The notes under the pieces were generated by a model that worked only from the letters and a program-made list of their open reading frames with translations, did not search any database and was not told the DNA's origin. 64,000 bases of DNA from Clostridiales bacterium (GTDB lineage Bacteria > Bacillota > Clostridia > Oscillospirales > Butyricicoccaceae), in NCBI GenBank assembly GCA_019421385.1, contig JAHZFK010000003.1, forward strand, positions 1-64,000. Reading direction: 5' to 3'. A program made the position numbers and the translations under genes. Numbering within the stretch: the first letter of the stretch is position 1; each line of letters opens with the position of its first letter. Shown here one piece after another: positions 33,108 to 41,641 of the stretch.

Positions 33108-34484
33108 TTACACAGGGGTTTGCGGCTCATCCGGCTGCTGTCCGATGGGGAAACGGAAGGTGAAACAGCTGCCCACGCCGATGGCGCTGTCCAGCGTGAC
33201 CGTGCCGCCATGCAGCGCAGCGATCTGACGCACCATGGTCAGCCCCAATCCCGTACCGGCCTGCCCGCTGCGCGACGGCTCCACCTGATAGAACCGCTGC
33301 CAGATCTTTTCCTGCTGTTCCTTGGCGATGCCGATGCCGTCATCCCGCACCGCAAGCACGGCATCTGCCTGCTCCCGCCGCAGGGAAACCCAGATATGCC
33401 CGTCCTGCCGACCATACCGCGCCGCGTTGCCGATCAGGTTTTGCAGCAGACGGCTCATCAGCGTCACGTCAAAACGGGCTTCCACCTCGGGCTGGATATC
33501 GGTTTGCAGCGTGATATTCTTTGGAAATGCGGGCTGCTCGGCACAGATGACCTCCACCAGCCCGCTCAAGTCCGCCCACTCGAAGGATGCGCGCTGCGTG
33601 CCCTGCTCCAAACGGGTCATTTGCAGCAGCTGCGCAATCAGGTCGGACATTTTGCCCGTCTGCCGCTCGATCACCTCGATTGCCTGCGCATACTGTTCGG
33701 GGGTTTCGGCATGTCGCCGCGCGTCCTCGCATTGGGCAAGGATGACCGCAGTCGGTGTGCGCAGCTCATGCGATGCATCCGAGGTGAATTGCTTTTCCGA
33801 CTCAAAGGACGCTTCCAGCCGCATGAACATGTTGTCGAACGCCTGTCCCAGACGGCTGATCTCGTCCCGTCCCGCAGGCAGGCCAATACGGCGGGACAGG
33901 TCGCGCCCCTCTCCGATATTCTCAGCCGCACGGATGATGCGGTCGATCGGGCGGAAGGTCGATCGCGCCAGCAGATACGCGCCCAGACCGCTGAACACCA
34001 CCATCAGGGGCAAAATCAGAAGCGCCAGCCCTACCATATCGTCCAGCACATCGGCCACATCGGGTGCGGAAATAATGCCGCGCACCCACACGCCGTCCTC
34101 CCAGCTAAACGGTAGCCAAAAATCCAGCACATAATAATTGCCGTTGATGCCCTCTTCCATGCGGATGGCGCCGTTTTCAAACGCCAGCGTATCTGGGAAG
34201 GACAGCGGGAGCTGTCCGGCCAGCAGCGCACCGCTGCTGCTGTATACGACAGTGTACACGCCGTTGTGCGTGAACGTAAAATCTTCGCTGAATGTGAGAT
34301 TACCATTTTCCTTGGAAATACCGCTCAGGTTGGTGCGCACGGTATTGGTCAGCTGCTCATAGGCGTTTTCGGAAACGACCGAACTGCTCACCGCAACCAT
34401 AAATGTCAGTACCATCGTGGTGAGCAGCAGCATGAGCAGGGTGATCCACAGGGTCAGCTTGAGTTTGACGGAAAATCGCTTCAC
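33108..34484 (-). CDS. Sensor histidine kinase, 458 aa
   Basis: Two membrane helices (about 9-32 and 151-173) bracket an extracytoplasmic sensor region. A HAMP domain follows (about 174-228). HisKA has ASHELRTP with H239. HATPase_c has N-box LLQNLIGNAARYG, G1 DDGIGI and G2 GTGLGLTMV. Its start overlaps the response regulator stop by 4 bp (ATGA), so the pair is cotranslated. Neighbouring PepSY proteins suggest the signal is envelope or protein stress. Confidence 0.95.
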   Translation of the reverse strand: MKRFSVKLKLTLWITLLMLLLTTMVLTFMVAVSSSVVSENAYEQLTNTVRTNLSGISKENGNLTFSEDFTFTHNGVYTVVYSSSGALLAGQLPLSFPDTLAFENGAIRMEEGINGNYYVLDFWLPFSWEDGVWVRGIISAPDVADVLDDMVGLALLILPLMVVFSGLGAYLLARSTFRPIDRIIRAAENIGEGRDLSRRIGLPAGRDEISRLGQAFDNMFMRLEASFESEKQFTSDASHELRTPTAVILAQCEDARRHAETPEQYAQAIEVIERQTGKMSDLIAQLLQMTRLEQGTQRASFEWADLSGLVEVICAEQPAFPKNITLQTDIQPEVEARFDVTLMSRLLQNLIGNAARYGRQDGHIWVSLRREQADAVLAVRDDGIGIAKEQQEKIWQRFYQVEPSRSGQAGTGLGLTMVRQIAALHGGTVTLDSAIGVGSCFTFRFPIGQQPDEPQTPV

Positions 34485-35155
34485 GGTTCCTCCTTTAAGA
34501 TCCAGCCCGCGCCGCGAACCGTATGCAGCAGCTTTTTGTCAAAGCCGCTGTCGATCTTTTTGCGCAGATAGGTGATATAGACGTCGACCACGTTCGAGCC
34601 GCCCGCATAATCATAGTTCCAGATGTGATCCTCCAGCCGGGCGCGGGAAATGACCGTGCCCTTGTGCTGCATCATATATTGCAGGATGGCGTATTCCTTG
34701 GCGGACAGGCGGATCTCCTTGCCGCCGCGCGTCACCGCATGGCTGCCGGTGTCCACAGTCAGGTCGGCCAGCGTCAGCACGCTGGTCTTTTGCGTGCCGT
34801 ATTTGCGTGTCGCCGCGCGGATGCGGGCGAGCAGCTCGTCAAAATCAAAGGGCTTGACCAGATAATCGTCCGCGCCGAGGTCGAGTCCCTCAATGCGATC
34901 CTGCACACTGTCGCGCGCGGTCAGGAAAATTACCGGCACGGCGCTGCCCTGTGCGCGCACCGCGCGCAGCACGTCGCGCCCGTCCTTCTTGGGCATCATG
35001 ATATCCAACAGCAGGCAGTCATATTCCGCCCCCAACAGATAATCGAGCGCGGCTTCCCCGTCAAAACAGGCGTCCACGCTGTATCCCGCGCGCTCGAGCG
35101 TCCGGCAGATCAACCGATTGAGATCGCGCTCATCCTCTGCCACCAATATCCGCAT
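34481..35155 (-). CDS. OmpR/PhoB-family response regulator, 224 aa
   Basis: The receiver domain has the acidic pair ED (8-9), phospho-acceptor D51 (LLLDIMMPKKDG), the conserved Thr in FLTARD and Lys in LVKPF. A winged-helix output domain (about 125-222; RLEDHIWNYDYAGGSNVVDV, TVRGAGWIL) matches OmpR/QseB-type DNA binding. AAGGAGGAATATC precedes the ATG. It probably regulates the PepSY genes downstream. Confidence 0.96.
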   Translation of the reverse strand: MRILVAEDERDLNRLICRTLERAGYSVDACFDGEAALDYLLGAEYDCLLLDIMMPKKDGRDVLRAVRAQGSAVPVIFLTARDSVQDRIEGLDLGADDYLVKPFDFDELLARIRAATRKYGTQKTSVLTLADLTVDTGSHAVTRGGKEIRLSAKEYAILQYMMQHKGTVISRARLEDHIWNYDYAGGSNVVDVYITYLRKKIDSGFDKKLLHTVRGAGWILKEEP

Positions 35156-35244
35156 ATGATATTCCTCCTTTGCCGCTTTACCCTATTTATTATAGTCTTT
35201 TGCGCGGCATTTGCCAACCGGACACCGCGGGAATCCTGCACGAA

Positions 35245-35277
35245 AAAGCGGTTTCTCCTTTGATGAGAAACCGCTTT
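35245..35277 (-). terminator. Terminator of the sugar/polyol operon
   Basis: AAAGCGGTTTCTC / GAGAAACCGCTTT form a 13-bp perfect stem with a 7-nt loop and a T-run on the minus strand, 13 bp after the 35290 stop. Confidence 0.85.
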
Positions 35278-35289
35278 CCTGTTATCTGC

Positions 35290-36225
35290 TCAAACCATAT
35301 TGTCCCGCAGCAAGCGCACCGTTTTGCCGATTGCCGCAAGCGTATCCATCGTGTAATCCTCGTGCTCGATGGAGAGCACGCCGTCATAGCCCATCATCTT
35401 GAGCGTGACCATAAATTCCCGCCACCAGCGCTCGTCGTGGCCATAGCCGGGAATGGCGAAATTCCACGACCGCTTGGCAAATTCCAGCACATGCTTGCCG
35501 TCCAGCAGGGTATTGACCGCCGCCGGCTTTTCCACGCGCACATCCTTGACATGTACATGATAAATCGCGTCGCCCAGCGCCCGCGCCACCGCGATCGGGT
35601 CAGCGCCCATCCAGAACAGGTGCGAGGGGTCGAGATTGAAGCCGATTGTCTTGTCGCCGCCGCAGGCATCGCGCAGCCGGTAAAAATTCTCCACATCATG
35701 CACCAGCTGGCAGCCGTGCGGCTCAAGCGCAAGCCTTGTCACGCCATGGCTGTTTGCCACTTTGACCAGCTCTTTCCAATAGGGGATGGCCACTTTGTTC
35801 CACTGATAATCCAGCATTTCCTGCGTTTCCGGCGGCCATGACGTGACCACCCAGTTCGGGTATTTGTCCTCCGGTCCGCCGCCCGGCAAGCCGGACATCA
35901 TCACAACGGTATCCAGTCCGAAATATTCGCTCAGGCGGAAGCATTTGCGGGTGACCGCATCCTCCCGTTTGCCCCAGTCGCCGGGCGCAAGCGGATTGCC
36001 CGAGCAGTTAAATGCCGAAACCGAAATGCCGTAATCCCGCAGCATCCCCTTCATTTCATCCCGCCGCGTCTCGCTTTCCAGCAGGCCGTCCAGATCGACA
36101 TGCGGTGCGCTCGACCAGTTGCCAACGCCCAGTTCCACCTGCTCGATGCCCAATTCCTTGCAGATTTTGAGCAGGCTTTCAAACGACTGATTTGCAAGGC
36201 AGTCGGATACCAAACCGATTCTCAT
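35290..36225 (-). CDS. Sugar phosphate isomerase/epimerase family TIM-barrel protein (IolE-like), 311 aa
   Basis: AP-endonuclease-2/xylose-isomerase-like barrel: start MRIGLVSDCLANQSFESL, metal-ligand regions TRLALEPHG (Glu), GFNLDPSHLFW (Asp, His), YHVHVKDV (His) and GVLSIEHEDY (Glu). The family includes inosose dehydratases and sugar-acid epimerases; the substrate is not evident. It lies directly after a Gfo/Idh/MocA oxidoreductase (12-bp gap), a standard pair for inositol-like or uncommon sugar catabolism. Confidence 0.88.
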   Translation of the reverse strand: MRIGLVSDCLANQSFESLLKICKELGIEQVELGVGNWSSAPHVDLDGLLESETRRDEMKGMLRDYGISVSAFNCSGNPLAPGDWGKREDAVTRKCFRLSEYFGLDTVVMMSGLPGGGPEDKYPNWVVTSWPPETQEMLDYQWNKVAIPYWKELVKVANSHGVTRLALEPHGCQLVHDVENFYRLRDACGGDKTIGFNLDPSHLFWMGADPIAVARALGDAIYHVHVKDVRVEKPAAVNTLLDGKHVLEFAKRSWNFAIPGYGHDERWWREFMVTLKMMGYDGVLSIEHEDYTMDTLAAIGKTVRLLRDNMV

Positions 36226-36237
36226 TGCGCTTCCTCC

Positions 36238-37362
36238 TTACTTGACCGTGACCCAGCGGCGGCTTTCCGCGGATTCCAGCACCGCGTCAATGACCTGCAT
36301 CACCTTCATGCCGAAGCGGAAATCAATCTCGCAGAACGTCTTTTCCGCCACGCATTTGAGCGTATGATAGACTTCGATCGTTTTCTGGTCGGCATAGCCC
36401 AGACAAATGCCCGCGCCGCCGTAAAACCGGTCGTATTCTCCATGTCCGGGTGCGATCAGCACGGTTTTGAAGCCGCGTTCGCGCTTGTCATCGTCATGGC
36501 GGTAAATCTGCACCTGATTCTGGTTTTCCTGATTGTAAACAATGCAGCCCTTGGTCATCTGTATCTCATAGCCCAGCGACATTTTCCGGCCTGCGGCCAG
36601 ACGGTTGGAAAAAATCGTGCCGCAAGCGCCGTTGGCATAATTGAACATGAACTGCACCACATCGTCGTTCTCCACCGGCAGCATCTTGGTCGGGTCCTTG
36701 GAGTCGGGACGCTCGGGCACGATGATTTTGGTCATGCCGCACACCTCCGCAATATCCCCGATCAGGAACTGCGACAGCGACAGGGTATGGCTGGCCAGAT
36801 CGCCCAGCGCGCCGGATGCCGAAGCGGACTTAAACATACGCCACTCATGCTTTTGCGCGGGGTCATTGTAATAATCCTGATCGTACATGCCGCGGAAATT
36901 GACAACTTCGCCCAGCTCGCCCGAAGCGATCAGCTCCTTGACATACTGCTGGATCGGATTCCAGACATAATTGAAGCCAACCGACGTCACCACGCCCGCT
37001 TTTTCCACCACTTTAGTCGTCTCGGCGGCTTCCTGCGCGGTCATGGCAAGCGGCTTTTCGCAATAGACATGTTTGCCATGCTTTGCCGCCTGCATGGCAA
37101 TCGGACAATGCGAAGCATTCGGCGTTGTGATATCCACCAGATCAATCGCCGGATCGTTGATGATCTCATGCCAGTCGGTCGTCCAGCGCTGATAGCCGTA
37201 CTGCTCCGCCACCGCTTTTGCGTTTTCTTCGTTGACGTCGGCAACCACCACCAGCTCCGGCACGACTTCATCCCCAAAGATATTGCGCACCGATTTATAA
37301 GCGGCGGAATGAGTTCTGCCCATAAAGCCTGCGCCGACCAGACCGATTTTGATTTTTTTCAC
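36238..37362 (-). CDS. Gfo/Idh/MocA-family oxidoreductase, 374 aa
   Basis: The GTG at 37362 (MKKIKIGLVGAGFMGRTH) is chosen since AAAGG lies upstream and the Rossmann fold begins at once. EKPLAMTAQEA holds the EKP catalytic lysine, followed by the GFNYVWNPIQQYVKELI substrate domain. It is an NAD(P)-dependent sugar or inositol dehydrogenase; the exact substrate is unknown. It is cotranscribed downstream of a sugar-binding protein through a partial terminator. Confidence 0.9.
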   Translation of the reverse strand: MKKIKIGLVGAGFMGRTHSAAYKSVRNIFGDEVVPELVVVADVNEENAKAVAEQYGYQRWTTDWHEIINDPAIDLVDITTPNASHCPIAMQAAKHGKHVYCEKPLAMTAQEAAETTKVVEKAGVVTSVGFNYVWNPIQQYVKELIASGELGEVVNFRGMYDQDYYNDPAQKHEWRMFKSASASGALGDLASHTLSLSQFLIGDIAEVCGMTKIIVPERPDSKDPTKMLPVENDDVVQFMFNYANGACGTIFSNRLAAGRKMSLGYEIQMTKGCIVYNQENQNQVQIYRHDDDKRERGFKTVLIAPGHGEYDRFYGGAGICLGYADQKTIEVYHTLKCVAEKTFCEIDFRFGMKVMQVIDAVLESAESRRWVTVK

Positions 37363-37398
37363 GTTGATGCAACCTTTCTCTTGATACGCTCGGTTTAT

Positions 37399-37426
37399 CA
37401 AAGGCTGCCTTGTCAGGCAGCCTTTG
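37399..37426 (-). terminator. Intra-operon hairpin between binding protein and oxidoreductase
   Basis: CAAAGGCTGCC / GGCAGCCTTTG form an 11-bp perfect stem with a 6-nt loop and a weak T-tract. It likely gives partial termination, keeping the binding protein more abundant. Confidence 0.6.
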
Positions 37427-37437
37427 CTCATTTTGCT

Positions 37438-38427
37438 TTACTTGGTCCACTCAGCCAGTTCTTCCAAAAATGCATCGACATTGGAAGAATCGATGATCTT
37501 GGGCTCTGTGGGATAGAATTCGTCGATTTCCTCGCCGTTGATCGCGTCCAGCGCACGGACAACACAGTTATAACCCATTTCATAGGGGCCAATGTCAACC
37601 GTTGCGGTCAGCGTGCCGTCCTTGACCGGCTGTGCACCCGAAATGCCGCCGAAGCCGCAAACCATGATCTGATCGCTTTTGCCTGCTGCCGAAATGGCAT
37701 TGACCGCGCCCATCGCAACGTCGTCCGAATGGCAAACGACCGCGTCGATCTGATCGGGGTACTGCTGCATCAGGCCTTCCAGCACCAAAACTGCCTTATC
37801 CGCTACTGCATCGGTATACTGCATATCCAGCACCTTGCAGCCGCCGGCCTCCAGACCTTCGGTCCAGCCCTTGATGCGGTCCTCCGAAGTGGTGTCGCCC
37901 TGCACACCGGCCAGAATCACAACATTACCCGAGCCGCCCAGCTTTTCCGCCACATATTCGCCGCCCGCCTTGGCTGCATCCTCATTGGAAACACCAATAT
38001 AGCTGACCAGCTTTTCCGACGGGAAGGTGGTGTCCACCGCAAGGATCGGGATTTCCGCATTTGCCACAACTGTGGATGCAGAGTCTGGCTGCAGCGGCGC
38101 GAGCACCAGCGCATCCGCTTCTCCGCTGGAAAGCTCGGTTTCAATCATGTTGATCTGCTCATCATACGAGCTTTCGCTCGGCGGGCCGTTCAGCTTGACC
38201 TTGCAGCCGAGGTCACTCTCCGCCTGCCGGATACCGGCGGCAACCGCGCTCCAATATTCCGAGTTGAGCGTTTTTAAGATGACGGAAACGACCGGGGTTT
38301 CTCCCTGCGCGCCGTCACCCGTCTGCTCCTGTGCATCCGATGAAGGCTGAGATTCCGTGCCGCCGCAGGCGGTCAGTGAAAGCGCCATCGCGCCAGCCAT
38401 CAGCATTGCCAAAAGTCTCTTTTTCAT
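37438..38427 (-). CDS. Sugar ABC-type substrate-binding lipoprotein (RbsB-like), 329 aa
   Basis: The start at 38427 (MKKRLLAMLMAGAMALSL) follows GAGAGG. A lipobox LTAC precedes a Ser/Gln/Gly linker and a periplasmic-binding-protein fold of the ribose/galactose type (VVSVILKTLNSEYWSAVAAG, LVLAPLQPDSAS, VVCHSDDVAMGAVNAI). No ATPase or permease gene is nearby, so it either serves a transporter encoded elsewhere or has lost it. Downstream enzymes suggest a sugar or polyol ligand. Confidence 0.9.
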   Translation of the reverse strand: MKKRLLAMLMAGAMALSLTACGGTESQPSSDAQEQTGDGAQGETPVVSVILKTLNSEYWSAVAAGIRQAESDLGCKVKLNGPPSESSYDEQINMIETELSSGEADALVLAPLQPDSASTVVANAEIPILAVDTTFPSEKLVSYIGVSNEDAAKAGGEYVAEKLGGSGNVVILAGVQGDTTSEDRIKGWTEGLEAGGCKVLDMQYTDAVADKAVLVLEGLMQQYPDQIDAVVCHSDDVAMGAVNAISAAGKSDQIMVCGFGGISGAQPVKDGTLTATVDIGPYEMGYNCVVRALDAINGEEIDEFYPTEPKIIDSSNVDAFLEELAEWTK

Positions 38428-38508
38428 GTTCGTAACCTCTCTTCCCAACCATACGCTTCCCGGCGTATATTCGGTTTTCTTTTTGGCGGGATCCCTTTTC
38501 ATGGCTCC

Positions 38509-38638
38509 ATTATAGACTTTTTGCATGAAACATTTCCATTCGCAAAAGAAATAATCCTGTTTTTCATCAAACACAACATTTTTGCGCTGCAAAACTATAC
38601 ACAATCACATGCAAAACCCGCTTTTTATGCGCATAAAA
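38509..38638 (-). promoter_or_regulatory. Control region of the sugar operon: -10 box and two palindromes
   Basis: On the minus strand TATAAT (38509-38514) lies about 80 bp upstream of the binding-protein start; no good -35 is seen. Upstream are TTTTGCGCTGCAAAA (38580-38594), nearly palindromic, and TTTTATGCGCATAAAA (38623-38638), a perfect 16-bp palindrome. Both have the size and symmetry of LacI-family operators, next to a LacI-type gene. The 315-bp gap otherwise holds only the terminator at 38645. Confidence 0.5.
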
Positions 38639-38644
38639 CAAACC

Positions 38645-38680
38645 GTGCGGAGCGTGCCTTTTAAAAGGCACGCTCCGCAC
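38645..38680. terminator. Terminator after the LacI-type gene
   Basis: GTGCGGAGCGTGCCTTTT and AAAAGGCACGCTCCGCAC form an 18-bp perfect palindromic hairpin. On the minus strand it is followed by GGTTTGTTTT. Confidence 0.75.
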
Positions 38681-38742
38681 ATTGCAATATGCTGTGATTT
38701 TCCCTAAATCCATCTCCCATAGGCACGCAAAAGGCACGTTGC

Positions 38743-39793
38743 CTATAAATACATATTCTGGCTGAGCATGTCGATATTTTCATCAATGCCGATCAGCAGC
38801 GGCATTTCCAGAAAGGTGGATTCCGGCGTTTCCCCATGCAGCAGAAACCGCAGCATGGCGCGCATCGCGCTGACACCCTGCCGATAGGGCGAAAGGCCGA
38901 TGGTGAAGTCTACGATCCGCTTTTTGATGAGCGCAACGATATCCGGCGTAAAGTTATAGCTGATCACCTTGATGTTTTTTGCCTGCCGATCCATGATCGC
39001 CTGTCCGATGTCACCCGTGCAGCCGGTCACGCTGAAAATACCGCGCAAGCCGGTATACTGCTGCAGCAGCATATCGGTCTTTTTATAGGCGATCACACTC
39101 TGATCAAAGGAATAAACGGTTTCAACGATACGGATTTTCGGGAACCGCTCGCGAATCACCTGCTCAAAGCCCTGCATACGCGCACGATGCACCGCAATAT
39201 CCGGCAAGCCGCCGATGATCGCCACATCTCCTTCGCCACCGATGCTCTTTGCCAGCAGGGAAGCGGCAACACGGCCGGAGGTGATGCTGTCCTCTCCCAC
39301 CATGCAGAGCTTTCGGCAGCCGGGGATATCCGAATCCACCAGCACCACCGGAATATTCTGATCGGCCAGCGCGTTGATCCGGTCGCAAAGGCATCGGTTT
39401 TGGCTGCCGCGCATGATGATGCCGTCCACACCGCGCCGCTCGATATACTCCAAAATGGACAGCAGCTCGCTGATGTTCGCGCCGTCGCAATAATAATAGT
39501 CTACATGCAGTTCGCAGTTTGGATCGGCAAACTGCACCTCCTCCATACCGAGCTTGACCGCCTGAAAAAAAAGGGTTGGTCAGCCGCGGAATGATCACGG
39601 CAAGTTGAAGCCGACGGCATGTTTCTTCCGCCGTTTTACGATGCTGCACAGGCCGATAGCCCTGCTCCTCCATCACGGCCTGCACATGCGCCCGCACTGC
39701 ATCGCTGACGCCCGGGCGGCCGTGGAGCACTTTATCCACCGTGCCGCGGGATACACCCGCAAGTTCTGCAATTTTTCGAATGGTTATCTTCAT
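38743..39793 (-). pseudogene. LacI-family regulator with a frameshift in a T8 tract
   Basis: The N-terminal part (start 39793, AGGTGG upstream) has the LacI helix-turn-helix TIRKIAELAGVSRGTVDKVL and continues to IIPRLTNPFF. The rest of the periplasmic-binding-like domain (MEEVQFADPNCELHVDYYY onward to 38743) is in another frame. At 39565-39572 the coding strand has eight Ts; with seven, the frame runs straight through as TNPFFQAVKLGMEEV, exactly the usual LacI text. The break may be a true mutation, slippage-based switching, or a sequencing error. It would regulate the adjacent sugar operon. Confidence 0.85.
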
Positions 39794-39963
39794 ATCCACA
39801 TCCACCTGATTGGAAATAATATATTATTATAACAGAGCCACGCCGTTCGGCAATCGAAGTATTGCGGGCGGCGCTTGCGTTTATTCCGCCGGTCGGCTAT
39901 AATAAAAGCAACATAACCGGTTGGCGGCAGGCCACCGGTACGGAAATCAGGAGGAACCACCCC

Positions 39964-40554
39964 ATGAAAAAGATCATCACCATCAGCCGACAGTTTGGCG
40001 CGGGCGGCGGCGAGCTGGGCCGGCGCACGGCTGACGCACTGGGTATCCCGTTATACAATAAGGATCTGATCCTGTTCACCGCCAAGGCATCCGCGGGACT
40101 GACGCCCGCACAGGTGCGCAAGTGGGACGAGCGCGTGCCCACCAGCTTCGGCCTGACGCAGAGCCTGTTCGATTTTTATAACCGTCCGCTCAGCGACAAG
40201 CTGTGGGAGGCACAGGTCAAGGCCATCCGCGAGATCGCGGACCGCGAAAGCTGCGTCATCGTCGGCCGAAACGCGGATTTTATCCTGCGGGAGTTCGACC
40301 ATTGCCTGCGTGTGTTCGTCCATGCGGATTTTGAATGGCGCTATGAGCGTATGCGCGACATGATGGAGGACACCGAGCCGGAGAAGCTCCGTGCCAACAT
40401 CAAGGCAGTGGACAAGGCGCGCAACGCATATTGCACGCATTACACCGGTCGCCACTATGCCGATGCGACCAATTATGACCTGACGCTGTGCACCAGCCGA
40501 CTGGGCATCGACTTTGCGCTTCAGGAGATTTTACAGGCGGCAGAGCGGATTTGA
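39964..40554 (+). CDS. Cytidylate kinase-like family protein, 196 aa
   Basis: The start at 39964 (MKKIITISRQFGAGGGELGRR) follows AGGAGGAACCACCCC. The P-loop variant RQFGAGGGELGRR, the CVIVGRNADFIL strand and the R-rich LID region (FEWRYERMRDMM) match the cytidylate-kinase-2 family (Pfam AAA cytidylate-kinase-like). The substrate is not established in this family; it is distinct from Cmk. Monocistronic. Confidence 0.9.
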   Translation: MKKIITISRQFGAGGGELGRRTADALGIPLYNKDLILFTAKASAGLTPAQVRKWDERVPTSFGLTQSLFDFYNRPLSDKLWEAQVKAIREIADRESCVIVGRNADFILREFDHCLRVFVHADFEWRYERMRDMMEDTEPEKLRANIKAVDKARNAYCTHYTGRHYADATNYDLTLCTSRLGIDFALQEILQAAERI

Positions 40555-40585
40555 CTGGCTTTTTTGTCAAAAAGAGGCGGTGCGC

Positions 40586-40614
40586 TTGACGAAATATTGA
40601 TTTTACGTTATAAT
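40586..40614 (+). promoter_or_regulatory. Promoter of the amino-acid ABC operon
   Basis: TTGACG (40586-40591) and TATAAT (40609-40614), 17-bp spacing. It leaves a leader of about 130 nt before the GTG start. Confidence 0.8.
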
Positions 40615-40628
40615 AGTTTGGGCATGAT

Positions 40629-40663
40629 AGGCGATGGTAGTTGTCTGGATACTTCCATCGCCT
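40629..40663 (+). other. Leader hairpin of the amino-acid ABC operon
   Basis: AGGCGATGGTAGT (40629-40641) pairs with ACTTCCATCGCCT (40651-40663) around a 9-nt loop, starting about 8 nt after the expected transcription start. It has no T-run, so it is not a terminator. It could protect the 5' end or be part of a regulatory leader; no known riboswitch was recognised. Confidence 0.5.
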
Positions 40664-40752
40664 GTTATATATCTATGGCTGATGCACTGCACACGCGTGA
40701 AATAACGCAATGCGGATGCGGAGGGTAAGAAAAAAGTAAAGGAGAATCACAA

Positions 40753-41556
40753 GTGAAAAAAGTACTTTCTCTGCTGATGGCGGCCAGCCTGGCGCTGGGT
40801 CTGGCGGCATGCGGCGGCAATTCGTCCGGTGGCGACAGCAACGCGGCAAGTGGCTCGTCTGGCGATGCTTCGGGCAACGGCAAGACTTGGGTGATCGCGT
40901 CTGACACCGTATTCAAGCCCTTTGAGTACACCGACGCTTCCGGCAACTTCGTCGGCATCGACGTTGACATTGTTGCAGCAATTGCGGAGGATCAGGGCTT
41001 CCAGTATGAGATCAAGCCCCTCGGTTGGGATGCTGCTATCGCAGCTTGCCAGTCCGGTCAGGCGGACGGCATGATCGCTGGCGCGTCCATCACCGACGAG
41101 CGCAAGGAAAGCGGCTGGATCTTCTCGGACGGCTACTACCAGGCCACCCAGACCATGACCGTTGCAGCGGATTCCGATATCACCGGTTTTGAAGACCTGT
41201 CCGGCAAGACGGTTGCCGTCAAAACCGGCACCCAGGGCGCGGCTTATGCGGAGAGCCTGAAGGATCAGTACGGCTTCAACATCACCTACTTCGAGGATTC
41301 GCCCACGATGTATCAGGCGGTACTCGGCGGCCAGACGGTAGCCTGCTTCGAGGATACCCCGATCATGGCGGCTTCCATCAAGGAAGGCGATCTGGCACTC
41401 AAGATTCTTGAGGACACTGCCAACGAGGGTGCACCGTACGGCTTTGCGATCTTCAACGCAGACAATCAGGAACTGATCGACATGTTCAACGCCGGTCTTG
41501 CCAACATCAAGGAAAACGGCAAGTACGACGAGATCATCGCCAAGTATCTGGGCTGA
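40753..41556 (+). CDS. Amino-acid ABC transporter substrate-binding lipoprotein, 267 aa
   Basis: A GTG start at 40753 follows AAAGGAGAATCACAA. A signal peptide ends at lipobox LAAC (C about 21), followed by a Gly/Ser/Asn linker. The family-3 solute-binding domain shows FKPFEYTDASGNFVGIDVDI, KPLGWDAAIAACQSGQADGM and FEDLSGKTVAVKTGTQGA. It captures a polar amino acid (Gln/His/Cys-type) outside the membrane for the permease and ATPase downstream. Confidence 0.94.
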   Translation: MKKVLSLLMAASLALGLAACGGNSSGGDSNAASGSSGDASGNGKTWVIASDTVFKPFEYTDASGNFVGIDVDIVAAIAEDQGFQYEIKPLGWDAAIAACQSGQADGMIAGASITDERKESGWIFSDGYYQATQTMTVAADSDITGFEDLSGKTVAVKTGTQGAAYAESLKDQYGFNITYFEDSPTMYQAVLGGQTVACFEDTPIMAASIKEGDLALKILEDTANEGAPYGFAIFNADNQELIDMFNAGLANIKENGKYDEIIAKYLG

Positions 41557-41641
41557 TCATAGCGGATTGACCTGAGTTTTCAGGGGGCACTGGTTGGTTC
41601 CGGCGCCCCCTCATTTTTTAGAAAGAAAGGAGTCATGTCCC

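Noticed and set aside
36100..38277. 725-codon plus-strand frame across the sugar operon
   Set aside because: Shadow of three well-supported minus-strand genes; composition is atypical (H, Q, R-rich).
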